NCBI RefSeq assembly: GCF_030272615.1
Contig: NC_081410.1
Location: 504,174,942-504,238,941, forward strand
Length of the DNA stretch: 64,000 nucleotides
Reading direction: 5' to 3'
DNA from: Cryptomeria japonica
Taxonomy: Eukaryota; Streptophyta; Pinopsida; Cupressales; Cupressaceae
Shown here: one piece after another, positions 37,185-48,678 of the stretch
Layout of the letters: the number at the start of each line of letters is the position of its first letter
Numbering within the stretch: the stretch's first letter is position 1
Made by a program: the position numbers and the translations under genes
Notes under the pieces: generated by a model
Seen by the model: the letters and a program-made list of their open reading frames with translations, nothing else
What the model was told of the DNA's origin: nothing
Databases searched by the model: none

Positions 37185-38242
37185 TGTTGGTATTTTGGTA
37201 TGGCTTCATCATTGATGTCAATGCCTACTAAAACACTAGCACTTTGGAGATCTAGCAACATTCAAGGGCAAGCAAGTAACTATTGCACAGTTACTAGTAT
37301 ATGGTTCACCGGTAGGATATAATGATCACCGACACTTGGAATGGCATGGAAGACACATGGTTATGTCAAAGACATCGCTTGGACATCTTGTCTTGGAGTT
37401 TTGTTCATTGGTACATTCACAGTTGCATATTTTCTTTTACCGGCAAATAGGTCCAGGGTTATTTAGGGTTACACCGGCAGGTTTATCTTTTCCATATCAG
37501 CATTGAACGCTATGAAGATGATTAATTATTGTTGTAAATGCATTAAGCTGACATGTTCAATTGGTTATTGCATCAGATATTATATTGTTTGTAAAATGTT
37601 TTTATTGTAATATCTTCTAGAGCCGACCTACTAAAATTAGTCTTAGGTTATGGTATAAATGTAAGATCTTATTTGTAAGATCAAGTGTGGAATGAGAAAA
37701 AGGATTGTGTGAAGTTATATGCGAGATTAAGTAGTGCAATACACACACATCATTTGAAGGTGAAGCTAAGTTTTTGTGAAAGCATATCAGTATTACACCG
37801 GTACTGAATCCAGCATATGAAGATACTATTTTGTACAGTACATCATTATTGGATTTAACCATCCAACTGTAGTCAGTGTGACTCCCATTTTGTGTTTGAG
37901 CAGTGAGCTCTAGGCTGTTGGCCTTTCTGCATGTGCAGACCCCATTTATGTACACTTACTCTCTACAGTCGTATCATCTGATTGTGGGTAAGGTTTCCCA
38001 CCGTGGTTTTTCCCCTTACAGGGTTTCCATGTACAAATATTGGCATTATGTGTTGTGGAAGACTTTGTGTTTATGTTTCATGCATTAATCTTTACCAGTA
38101 TAGCAATTAACTATTAAAACTATTTACCGACATACTTAACTAGTTTACCGATATTAAGCATTAAGTTGGTTAAGTTGTTTTTGGTTTCAATTTATTTGAC
38201 AACTGATTCACCCCCCCTCTTAGTTGTCTCCGGGACCTAACA
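37185..38242 (+). mobile_element. Copia-type solo LTR inside element C
   Basis: 1058 bp, TGTTGGTA...CCTAACA, with perfect CAAGA duplications. The tail carries the C-run with CTCTTAG of plant copia LTRs. The empty site is preserved in the tandem duplicate. It is related to the solo LTR at 17551. It contains repeated ACCGA words. Being LTR only, it probably arose by LTR-LTR recombination. Confidence 0.95.
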
Positions 38243-38247
38243 CAAGA
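38243..38247. repeat. Right CAAGA target duplication of solo LTR
   Basis: Exact partner of 37180-37184. Confidence 0.92.
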
Positions 38248-38713
38248 GATCTCAACTAAGATCCAAGAAATTTACAAGTACCAAATAGGCCAAATAAGAC
38301 CTATATGTGAAAGTACAATTTCCACTTAAAATCTCTTAAATATGATCATAGATTATGAAAGTAGACAAAAAAACATGCAATTTCAAAAAAAATGGCACTT
38401 AAAAAGGAGGTCGTATGAGCTCAAACGATGCCTTTGAAGTTGCAGAATTGAGCATTGGATAGGTATAGCTGACAGAATCTGAAAATTCCGAAAAACCGTA
38501 CCCCTGAATTGGATAGAAAATTTCCTCCACACCCAAAAATCAATTTTCGCCAAAATAGGTCGAGTTTATACTTGATTTTTATGGAAATGGCCTCCTAGAC
38601 GCAATGGTGAGGTTGAAAATGCTCTAAGATGCCTCCAAAAAACATAGTCCCTCAGATCTGAAAATAGAATCCTTCCACGATGTCTTCAAAAACCAATCAA
38701 TGAAGTCGCAATG

Positions 38714-38725
38714 GCTCTGATACCA
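38714..38725 (-). other. Primer-binding site of element C
   Basis: Minus-strand TGGTATCAGAGC (initiator-Met tRNA type), directly adjoining the 5' LTR. The duplicate is at 41810-41821. Confidence 0.92.
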
Positions 38726-39175
38726 TGTGAGCTTTTGCCAAGATCAAGGGCATAATGAAAAGTATAAAAGAGAGACAAAAGAATGACAAGAATACATTGT
38801 AATCTCGTCAATATGCAAATGATCAACTAGATTCACTAATGCAATGAATATAGGCTTGCTTATATAGGCAAGACCATATGGATGTACGAGCACACAATCA
38901 TGACATGTGGCTCAATGAGAAACAAGGGTAGGTAAGAAATACTAGGGGTAGGTAGGAGAAATAATATAATATTCCACAAGAGGTGGATGAACCACCGAAT
39001 GTGGAGTGTAACAGCAAAATAAGACCACAAAAGGTGGAATTCCTCCTACAAGCTATATCCCTATGTGCACACTTCCCTAAGTGTGTCAAATCCAAACTAT
39101 GAAGAGATGCATTATTCTAAGTTAACTTAAGTAAAGTGTAATAATATCCATAATGAATATTTATTTACACCAACA
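38726..39175 (-). mobile_element. 5' LTR of copia element C
   Basis: 450 bp. A TATA-like CTATATAAG sits at 38859-38867 on the minus strand, suitable for transcription towards gag. It differs from 41822-42271 at about 18 positions by hand count. Confidence 0.92.
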
Positions 39176-39660
39176 AAACTAATATGAAGAAATGGAGTAA
39201 GTCATCTTTTGGTCACTTTTTCTCTAATAAGAAGAATATTACTAGGGAGCTTAAAATTGTGTAAAGCGCTAGTCAATTGAATGGTTATAATGATCAAATT
39301 AAATCTCAAGAATATATTCTCCTGGCTTGACTTCATAATATCATATCTAAGGAGGAGGAATTATGGAAACAAATATCAAGGGCTATTTGACTCTAATGTG
39401 GAGATAGAAACACTAGGTTCTTCCATCTCTCCACTTTGAAACACAACTTCTAATCGAATTACCCATATTCTTAAATATTATAATATGTTGAAAAATAAAG
39501 AGGATATCATGGAGGCTACTTTTGACATCTTCTCTAATTTACTCTTTCCTAAGAGAAATCATGATGTTAATAGTGAAGAATGCTTCCTTAATGTGATCTG
39601 AAAACTTATTAGGGAAGATTGCAAAGCGAAAGAAAAATGTTGTGTCACACTTGAGGCCAA
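39176..39660 (+). pseudogene. LINE B ORF2, fragment after the copia insert
   Basis: Decayed coding between endonuclease and RT: K-K-W-S-K-S-S-F-G-H-F near the start, E-E-E-L-W-K-Q near 39355, G-D-R-N-T-R-F-F-H near 39400 (a hallmark of plant LINE ORF2), then D-I-F-S-N-L-L. Sequence similarity to a LINE ends near 39660, where a palindromic block begins. RT itself is absent. A duplicate lies at 42272-42755. Confidence 0.75.
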
Positions 39661-39850
39661 CTAAATTGGTTCATCTGAAATAGTTTTGGCCAAACTCATT
39701 TTGGCTGAAATAATTTTGGCCAAACCTATTTGGCGGTCATGTGGTGCCTAATGGCACACGCATGGCACCTAAATGGAAGAATAAGTTCAGTTGAAATAGG
39801 TTCGGCTAAAATAAGTTCAGTCGAACCTATTTTAGTCGAACTAATTTATT
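39661..39850. repeat. Palindromic TTCGGTCGAA-rich block, left copy
   Basis: Two tandem ~30-bp units (TTTTGGCC-AAC) followed by inverted copies of TTCGACTAAAATA. The right copy (42765-42945) is less mutated and can form 12- and 13-bp stems. Origin unknown. Confidence 0.6.
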
Positions 39851-40239
39851 ATATATTTTGCCTTTTTCTTAGCCCCAATCATTTAGTAGTTGGGTGCTTT
39901 GGAGGCTCGATCAAAATGCAAAGAGAGCTAAGTCTCCCATATTCCAGGTATGTACAAATTTCTTCCCCTTTTTTGGGGGTTTTATTTTTTTGGTTTATAA
40001 AATAAATATAGTTTTTGTTATGTATTTTTTTTTGTTTATAAATGTATATATGTTACATAGAATTTTTTATTATACTTATTTTATGAATAAATTAGATCAG
40101 TAGACTTAGCATATTTTGAAAAAATGACAAACTATAAGACATTCCACTTAGAATTCGCCTTAGGAACAAAATTATCCAAATTGAGTTTACAAAATTATTT
40201 TCAATGATCATTAGAATTAAATATTTTTTTATCTAATCA

Positions 40240-40257
40240 ATACATATACACATACGC

Positions 40258-40288
<31 letters not shown>

Positions 40289-40417
40289 TAAACATACATA
40301 GATGTGCACACACACACATATCTATGTGTGTGTATGTGTGTATGTATGTATGTGTATTGTGTGTATGTGTATGTGTATGTGTTTGTGTCTATGTATTTGT
40401 ATACACATTTGTGCATA

Positions 40418-40502
<85 letters not shown>

Positions 40503-40560
40503 GTATGTGTGGGTATGTATGTATATGTATATGTGTGTATGTGTATGTACATGTGTGTGT
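40240..40560. repeat. (CATACA)n-(TGTATG)n inverted microsatellite, left copy
   Basis: About 60 bp of CATACA-type repeat is followed by about 240 bp of the complementary TGTATG type, so the strand can fold back on itself. All ORFs here are repeat artefacts. Confidence 0.92.
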
Positions 40561-40717
40561 GTGTTGATGAATACTAAGAGGGGGTGAATTAGTATACACA
40601 ATGACTTAAAAAAGCTTGTAAGCAGTTTAACTGTAGACCGGTGTAGCAGATTAAACAATAAACCAATTAAAACATAAATAAGCCAAATAGAAAATAAAGC
40701 ATTCACCCACAGAAGCA
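40561..40717 (-). mobile_element. Truncated solo LTR at end of left duplication unit
   Basis: The TGTTGATGAATAC start and first ~157 bp of the LTR seen complete at 43667-44867. It is cut by the duplication junction. Confidence 0.85.
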
Positions 40718-40724
40718 CAATTAC

Positions 40725-41168
40725 TTAGTCCAAATATTTTCCATCTAAAAAGAAAATCCCAAGAGTATCAAAAGTCTTGGGATCCAAGTTGATGAGCTCA
40801 TTGTCAATATTATAACCTCTGATTTCATCAACTTGACCATACAATTTCTGAAATATATCCCAAGCATCTTTGATTGTAGTACACTTCTCAATATGAAAGA
40901 TGAGGTCATCTGATACATACTTGTGCAAAGTTCCAAGAGCCATGCAATTATTAGTGAGCCATTCTAACTGAGCATTAGGATCAACCATAGGATTAGGAGG
41001 TGCTGCTATTGTTCCATCTATGTAATGCGTGAGACATTTTTCCATTAATTTGCTCCATACTTTAATTTTCCATGATGCATAATTATGTGGAGTTAAAGGT
41101 GGAAATTTATGAGGACTCATTGCAACAAAAATGAAAGAGAACAAGGAAAGAGAGGCACAATCACACAA
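40725..41168 (-). pseudogene. Duplicated element C gag fragment
   Basis: About 130 codons of uninterrupted N-terminal gag, with M-S-P-H-K-F-P, Y-A-S-W-K-I-K-V-W and D-A-W-D-I-F. It retains I-N-L-D-P-K-T-F-D, which the left copy lost. The frame is cut at the duplication junction, so no protease or pol follows. Confidence 0.85.
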
Positions 41169-41821
41169 GACACCCCCTCAAATTCACTCAATCAAAGACC
41201 CCCCCCAAAAGTGATGATTTGACACTTTATATTTAGTGCGTGTACAATGGGCCACTTGCAAAAAATGGCAAAGTAGACTTTTGATTTCAATTTTACAATT
41301 ACCTCAATAAGGCCAAAAGAGAATCAAACTAATAGTGCAAGAGATCTAAACTAAGATCCACGAAATTTACAAGTACCAAATAGGCCAAATAAGACTAATA
41401 TGTGAAAGTACAATTTCCACTTAAAATCTCTAGAATCTTATCATAGATTATGAAAGTAGACAAAAAAACATGCACTTTCAAAAAAAATGGCACCTAAAAA
41501 GGAGCTCGTATGAGCTCAAATGAGGCCTTTGAAGTTTCAAAATTGAGGATTGGATAGGTACAATTGACAGAATCCAAAAATTCCAAAAAACCGTACCGCT
41601 CGAATTGGGCAGAAAATTTCCTCCACACCCAAAAATTGATTTTCGCCAAAATAGGTCGAGTTTATACTCAATTTTTATGGAAACAGCCTCATGGACACAA
41701 TGGTGAGGTCAAAAAGACCCTAAGATGCCTCCAAAAAACACAGTCCCTCAGATCAAAAAGTAGAAGCCTTCCACGTTGTCTCCAAAAACCAATCAATGAA
41801 GCCCCAATGGCTCTGATACCA

Positions 41822-42271
41822 TGTGAGATTTTGCCAAGATCAAGGGCATAATGAGAAGTATAAAAGAGAGACAAAAAAATGACAAGAATAAATTGTATTC
41901 TCATCAATATGCAAATGATCAACTGGATTCACCAATACAATGAATATAGGCATGCTTATATAGGCAAGGCCATATGGATGTATGAGCACACAATCATGAC
42001 ATGTGACTCAATGAGAAACAAGGGTAGGTAAGAAATACTAGGGGTAGGTAGGGGAAATAATATAATATTCCACAAGAGGTGGATGACCCACCGAATGTGG
42101 AGTGTAACAACAAAATAAGACCACAAAAGGTGGAATTCCTCCTACAAGCTATATCCCTATGTGCACACTTCCCTAAGTGTCTCAAATCCAAACTGTGAAG
42201 AGATGCATTATTCTAAGTTAACTTAAGTAAAGTGTAATAATATCCATAATGAATATTTATTTACACCAACA
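41822..42271 (-). mobile_element. Third copy of the element C LTR
   Basis: 450 bp, duplicated together with its flanks. It shares several sites with the left LTR against the middle LTR, so the middle copy has extra private changes. Confidence 0.9.
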
Positions 42272-42755
42272 AAACCAATATGAAGAAATGGATTAAGTCA
42301 TCTTTTGGTCACTTTTTCTCTAATAAGGAGAATATTACTAGGGAGATTAAAATTGTGTAAAGTGCTAGTCAATTGAATGGTTATAATGTTCAAATTAAAT
42401 CTCAAGAAATTATTCTCCCAGCTTGACTTCATAATATCATATCTAAGGAGGAGGAATTATAGAAACAAATATCAAGGGCTATTTGACTTTAATGTGGGGT
42501 TTAGAAACACGAGGTTCTTCCATCTCCCCACTTTGAAACACAACTTCTAATCAAATTATTCATATTCTTAAAGAATATAATATGTTGGAAAAAAAAGAGG
42601 ATATCATGGAGGCTACTTTTGACATTTTCTCTAATTTACTCTTTGCTGAGAGAAATCCCAATGTTAATAGTGCAGAATGCTTCCTTAATGTGATCCCAAA
42701 ACTTAATAGGGAAGATTGCAAAGTGAAAGAAAAATGTTGTGTCACACTTGAGGCC
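42272..42755 (+). pseudogene. Duplicated LINE B ORF2 fragment
   Basis: A copy of 39176-39660 with independent substitutions, for example in the G-D-R-N-T box region near 42495. Confidence 0.75.
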
Positions 42756-42764
42756 AACTAAATT

Positions 42765-42945
42765 GGTTCATCTGAAATAGTTTTGGCCGAACTCATTTTG
42801 GCTGAAATAATTTTGGCCGAACCTATTTGGCGGTCATGTGGTGCCTAACGGCACACACATGGCGCCTAAATGGAAGAATAAGTTCGGTCGAAATAGGTTC
42901 GACTAAAATAAGTTCGGTCGAACCTATTTTAGTCGAACTGATTTA
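42765..42945. repeat. Palindromic TTCGGTCGAA-rich block, right copy
   Basis: AATAGGTTCGAC at 42892-42903 pairs with GTCGAACCTATT at 42917-42928. TTCGACTAAAATA at 42898-42910 pairs with its complement at 42925-42937. The two hairpins overlap and exclude each other. Confidence 0.75.
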
Positions 42946-43329
42946 TTATATATTTTGCCTTTTTCTTAGCCCCTATCATTTAGTAGTTGGGTTCTTTGGA
43001 CATTCAATCGAAATGCAGAGAGAGCTAAGTCTCCCATATTCCAGGTATGTACAAATTTCTTCCCCTTTTTTGGGGGTTTTATTTTTTTGGTTTAAAAAAT
43101 AAATATAGTTTTTGTTATGTATTTTTTTTGTTTATGAATGTATATATGTTACATAGAATTTTTTATTATACTTAGTTTATCAATAAATTAGATCAGTAGA
43201 CTTATCATATTTTGAAAAAATGACAAACTATAAGAATTCCACTTAGAATTCGCCTAGGCACAAAATTATCCAAATTGAGTTTACAAAATTATTTTCAATG
43301 ATCATTAGAATTAAATATTTTTTTATCTA

Positions 43330-43335
43330 ATCAAT

Positions 43336-43370
<35 letters not shown>

Positions 43371-43500
43371 TATACATACACATACACATACACATGCATG
43401 CATAGATGTGCACACACACACATATCTATGTGTGTGTATGTGTGTATGTGTGTGTATGTGTATGTGTATGAGTTTGTGTCTATGTATGTGTATACACATT

Positions 43501-43587
<87 letters not shown>

Positions 43588-43666
43588 TTGTATGTATGTA
43601 TGTATGTATGTATGTGTGGGTATGTATGTATATGTATGTGTGTGTATGTGTATATACATGTGTGTG
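43330..43666. repeat. (CATACA)n-(TGTATG)n inverted microsatellite, right copy
   Basis: Same structure as 40240-40560, but the right arm contains a stretch of pure TATG tetramers (43555-43615) that the left copy lacks. Confidence 0.92.
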
Positions 43667-44867
43667 TGTTGATGAATACTAAGAGGGGGGGTGAATTAGT
43701 ATACACAATGACTTAAACAAACTCGTAAGTAGTTTAACTGTAGACCGGTGTAGCAGATTAAACAATAAACCAATTAAAACATAAATAAGCCAAATAGAAA
43801 ATAAAGCATTCACCCACAGAAGCAAAATCACCATAACACAAGATGTTTTGATGTGGAAACCCAAATGGGAAAAACCATGATGAGTAAAACTCACAAGTCA
43901 ACTATCTGCAGAATAGTAACCAGACTAGTTAAGGCCTTACAATGTTCTTCACTAGAATAGATCCTGTTAGGAATCTAGATCTCTATTAGGAGATAAGTAG
44001 ACTACCCTGTTAAATGATTTTAGATCCACAATTGTGAACCACCTTGTTAGAGGATTTACAATAGGCTTGGCTAGGCCTACCTGGTTAAGGGTTTCAGACT
44101 TGTCAAAGATATTAGTAATCAGCAAGTGAATGATCTAGACAATAGCACAAAATGCTTGATTAGATCCTTGACAGCTCCCTGTTAATGCATTCTAGCATTA
44201 CTTTAGTCTTCTATATTTTGTACTCTCTATCTCTATTGTGAGATACCTTTTCTTGCACAAACCTAATATTCTCTCCAATGTTCGTACACACAAATTTTTT
44301 AAAACCCTAGACATGATGTCCTCACATAGGAACCTAATTTCATGTCGGTCCAATAAGATTAGACTATAATTTCCTAGGTACAGTGCATCGAGACACATTT
44401 GGTAACATGACACAGAAACACCACCAAAGTGTCAGTGGATGATAACTCATCACACATTACAATTATACTGATTTAATACAATATACCAATTATCAATTGA
44501 CAAATGAAGACTAGAAAACTAGAACATAGTGTTCCAATCAAAAGATTAACTGTCACTCAGGGTCTTTGTTCCACTAGAGATATTCATATTGTTTGGGGTC
44601 TTCGATCATGTTGAGATTGGTAAGCATCTTCTGCAAAACACGGATAGTCTTCAACAAACAAAGACTATACATTTAAAGACATACAATATCAGTTGGAACA
44701 ACTACTGGTTGAGAATAAATCATACATAGTCTTCAACAAACAAAGACTATACATTTAAAGACATATAATACCGGTTGGAACAACTACTGGTTGAGAATAA
44801 ATCATACATCAAATAAGTGTGTGTCCATCAATGACAATCACAACTAATCATCATCAAAATGCTAACA
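43667..44867 (-). mobile_element. Copia-type solo LTR inserted in the microsatellite
   Basis: 1201 bp. On the minus strand it starts TGTTAGCATTTTG and ends CATCAACA after a CCCCCCTCTTAG tail. TG microsatellite sequence flanks both sides (TGTG duplication, exact length ambiguous). It carries an 82-bp internal tandem duplication at 44644-44807. Confidence 0.88.
44644..44807. repeat. 82-bp direct tandem duplication inside solo LTR
   Basis: Units begin with ATAGTCTTCAAC at 44644 and 44726 and differ at only a few bases. Confidence 0.9.
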
Positions 44868-46499
44868 TGTGTATGTGTATGCATGGATGTCACAGGGGCT
44901 TCACTTAGTGAACCTGGGATATATCACGTGCATTCGTGACATACTAAATAACCCCCCTCTTTGCAAAAAATATTGCCCTAAACTCCTTTCTTGTCAACCC
45001 CTCCCAATACATAGCCCGAATTAAAAACCCCCCTATTTTCACCAGATATTATATGCATCAATTTTTTCTTTAACATTTTCCATACCCCTTTATATTTCTA
45101 TCATATGTTATGATAAAGAGTTGGCTGAGTTTTAAGCATAACTCTCGATTTGGTAGACGTTACTAGTATTAATTGATGGGTTGCATAAGATGTTCTGGGT
45201 AAAAATTTTCAAATAACTTTAGGTGGACTTTTGTTTTAATTTTTAGTTGACCAACTCAACCGGTAAGATCTCCTCTTAAGCTATCTCTAAGGGTTTTATC
45301 TCATTACATTAACCGGCCTCGTGCTTAGGCTTTTGTTATTTTATCGGTTGGTATATTTTTTCCTTTGTCTTCACATGTATGTTTTTCTGTGCCTAAGTCA
45401 TGTTTTAGTGCTTGTAAGTCTTCTCATATATCCTAGTAACTTTCTACTTAAAGAATGTGTTTTAAGTCACTCTTAAGTGATGGTACCACCTGGGAGTAAT
45501 TGGGTTTCCATTGAAGTCTATATTGCATTTCATCAATCCACTGAGATGATGTGGAAGTCCATGATATAGTCTATCTAACACCCATATTATATCATTGAAT
45601 GTGCTTAAAAATTAATTGAAAAACAAAAACTTGTTATATTCAAAAACAAAAGAAGCATAGGTAATTCATAACAAAAGAAGCTTTTCGATGATACCCTTCT
45701 TTAAGCTTCAACGACCTGGCAGTGTCCACATGTCAATGAGGAGTTAGTGAAGGAATGATGATGAAGGTTCGCTAGGAAATTTCATAAACACTTCTTAGAT
45801 CCCAAAGACTTGACGATGCCAGTGTGGCCAACATTCAAAGAAAGAGAATGCTTGTCAGTAAAATTTTGTGTCCCAAAAACGTCAAAATTTTATCTTGCCT
45901 ACTCACTGATGCACATGTGGGTGGACACATTAGAATGAATGGCCATCAACAACATATTTTTTTCAATCAACCAATCACTGTAGACAATTTTTCCATTACT
46001 TTATCATTCCTATAGTTTCCTTTTTTTAAGCATTTAAATTATTTTAATAAAAATATTTCTTTATCTTCCTATTGGTTAATACCATCAACAATAATTGTAG
46101 GGCTGATTTGTCGAAAAAAAAATGTATTCACAATCTCTATAATTTTTCACTTATTTTTATTGGAAATACAAGATATATATTATTAATCATTTTAAAGTAT
46201 TACAAAATTTGTAAGGATTCTAGAAAGACCTCAGAAATCCAAACAATCATATCAAAACTAGTGATTTAGTAGAATCGCTATAAAACCCATATACTTTCCC
46301 TAAACATAAAAGCAAAACTAGAAAAGTATCTTACATAATATAGCACATAGGCTTATACATTCTTCATATTATAAAACAAAAAAATCAAATCTTGAAATTG
46401 TTGTAGCACTGACATGCAAGAAAAAGAAATGAAGGGGCATAGCAATCCTTAGACCTTAGTATGGATTGGTCCTAGAATGTCTACCCCTGCCACACTTGG
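44868..46499. other. Non-coding stretch, nothing recognised
   Basis: The tail of the microsatellite, then AT-rich DNA. Runs of C near 44950-45030 resemble an old LTR border but no partner is visible. Confidence 0.4.
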
Positions 46500-46507
46500 C
46501 ATCTTGG

Positions 46508-47133
46508 CTATGGTTCATCTTCAAAAGGCCAAACTTCTTCTTCAATAACCAACCCATGATGCTTTGGTTCATAGTTTATGTCAAACCCTTCCTCATTGAT
46601 GTATTCCTCAAACAAATCCCTGCCTTTGTTGAACTTTAGACCCAAAAATTTTTGCACAAATCTCATATGCTTGAGAATATTTGGTCTTCTTGGTTCAAAA
46701 AATTCCATCAATGGCCCAGTTAGAATAGGCATCTTGCAAACTTCTCGATTCCCACGATGAGTTGCAAAATAGTCTTGTGGGAATGAAATGGTGAAATGGT
46801 CATCAATATTAGCAATGACTATTTTAATTTCTCCCAAAAAAGTGTCATCAAAGAGCTTCTAACACAAGCGCATGGTCATCACCTTTGCTTCTCCCACCTT
46901 GATAATCAAAGCTAGGAATACAACATGGATGTTTGTATTCACTCTATATCTATGAGAAGTCGTGAAGAAATCCTTCCCCAATTTTTTTTGACTACATGAA
47001 TGATGAGGGGGCTAGAATAATTCAAAACCCCTAAGAGGTGCCTATCTGAAATTTCCTTAAGAAAAGCCATTTGTTGTTTGGTAGAAATCAATCGAATAGG
47101 AAAATCCATAGATGTAAAGCTAAAAAAAAGCAA
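46508..47133 (-). pseudogene. Decayed protein gene, unrecognised
   Basis: On the minus strand an ATG at 47133 reads about 57 codons (S-T-K-Q-Q-M-A-F-L, L-G-V-L-N-Y-S-S-P-L). A frameshift near 46960 leads into a second frame that, after one stop near 46860, reads 109 codons to 46508, with F-P-Q-D-Y-F-A-T-H, F-E-P-R-R-P-N and an acidic end. Together about 205 codons look like one former protein. No known motif is seen. Its neighbour at 48679 is also an unrecognised long gene, so the two may belong to the same kind of element; this is a guess. Confidence 0.45.
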
Positions 47134-48678
47134 CAGGAAAAATGGTGGGCAAATGAAGGAATTGAAATGGAATGCAAAAAGAGAATTTGAGAATACCTAA
47201 ATATATTAAAGACTAAATAATCGAGAAGGAGATCATAAATACATAATAAATGTGATATGAGTAGAGGTCTTGGAAATTTGAAAACATATCCATCACAAAA
47301 TCTTCTATAGGAAAAATAATCATTCCCAGTCATGTCCTACATCATTTTTCCATCGGCATGTCTGAGGAAAAGGTAAGAATGTAAGGATTTCAACCAAACA
47401 TTTAATGAGAAAAAATGAATTTTGAGGAGAATGAACAAAAAGATTGGAGCTGAAAAACTAGAGCTGTCATTTTTTTGGTTTAAGCCCAGAGACCTCCCTA
47501 AATCCTAAAGTTACCCATGCAATCCTTTTCTGTTTTTGTTATAATCTTGCGGTGACTTCTTGTAACTAGTTTTCAAACTCTTAAGTCATGACTTAAGCCT
47601 TTTGCATAATTTTTGTGACTGGCCCCTTCTTGCTAGCCACCTGGTTGCTTTATTTCCTAAGCCTTTATCTTGTTGTGCATCTTCTATAAGATCAACAACC
47701 CTGATGATCGTGTAGTTACATAGTTAATCCAAGATGCTCACTCACCCTAACTCCACAATTCCACCCACTCACATGGCACATGAGCCCTGTAAAAATCCGA
47801 CTCATTCTAAGTGGACCAATAAGCTTACGCTTGTTGGATATCGATGGACACATTGGAGAGGTGGGCCCGATTTCCTCATCATGTATGAATATATGGTTTT
47901 GGTTGATCACTTTCCATTCATCTAACGGTCCAAATTGTCATGCAGTTGTGCAACTAACCAAAGTAGCTTATAGTAGTTAACTTCGCCTACATATGTGGCA
48001 CATGGGCCTTACTAGTGATGACGATACACATTTGGATCACTAAACAAATGAGAAGTGGAGGACTATATGAAATGGCAAGACTGTGGGTCCAACATACCCA
48101 CCTCTTAAGTGTGACATTTGTAGGGTTATCTTTTGCAAGATATATAGACAGGATCTTCGCAAGATTACATGATTGGATAGAAATGCTCGAAAGAGATAAT
48201 TCCACAATGCCAGGGGGATTTTGTAAATGGTGATAATAAAATATGGATAAAAGCATCTACATTTTTTCTTCCCATTCATCACAGCCTGGCAAATAATTAG
48301 TTGTTGGGGCCACAACACTTGAATAAGAATTTGAACGGCTAGTTCCTGCCATCAAACAAGCATACGTGCCTGCGGTTAATACATTTAATTTCTCATTGAA
48401 ATCCAAGAATTATTTGCTATATTAGCCTCATTCTAGATTTATTTTATATATACTACATTCTGAAACACTGTGCATGCCTTTGTGATCAAATATTTTGTTG
48501 TAAGGGTTTATATACTAAGGTTTTATGTGCAACCTCGCTCTATCTTTAATTGTTGCACCAATCCTTTCTTTCTGTAAGCCAAATTGATAATTTAGAGCTA
48601 CACATAGAACCATTCCAAGCCTTTTTGTAAAAGCCCAAGGGATTACTGTACTTGTTTACATAAACCCTAACCTCGACA
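47134..48678. other. Non-coding stretch between two pseudogenes
   Basis: No coding or element structure is supported. 48000-48330 shows short ORFs on both strands without motifs. Confidence 0.4.

Larger units (their letters stand above)
32229..39175 (-). mobile_element. Copia element C, full structure, minus strand
   Basis: Two 450-bp LTRs (32229-32678 and 38726-39175) flank gag, protease, integrase, RT and RNase H in Ty1/copia order. The minus-strand PBS abuts the right LTR and the PPT abuts the left LTR. The target is LINE B ORF2. The flanking pentamers AAAAT and AAACT differ at one base. By hand I count about 33 mismatches between the LTRs (about 93% identity), so it is old. A 1058-bp solo LTR was later inserted at 37185-38242. 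Every coding section has stops or frameshifts. Confidence 0.9.
36632..40717. repeat. Left unit of a ~3.1-kb tandem duplication
   Basis: Contains part of element C (gag, PBS, 5' LTR), the LINE B fragment, the palindromic block, the microsatellite and the first ~157 bp of the minus-strand solo LTR. It matches 40792-43824 except for the later 1058-bp LTR insertion. The junction with the right unit is near 40717/40718, where LTR sequence switches abruptly to gag. Confidence 0.92.
40718..43824. repeat. Right unit of the tandem duplication
   Basis: Starts inside gag of element C and ends inside the solo LTR, exactly complementary to the junction of the left unit. It lacks the insertion at 37185-38242. 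It includes the third 450-bp LTR (41822-42271), the PBS copy, the LINE B fragment and the microsatellite (43330-43666). Confidence 0.92.

Noticed and set aside
38898-39095. 65-codon minus-strand ORF conserved in three places (also 32401-32598, 41994-42191)
   Set aside because: It lies within the 450-bp LTR and is conserved only because the LTR is repeated.
40237-40599. Long ORFs on both strands in the TATG/TGTA microsatellite, also at 43323-43716
   Set aside because: Low-complexity translation artefacts; every frame is open because the repeat lacks stops.
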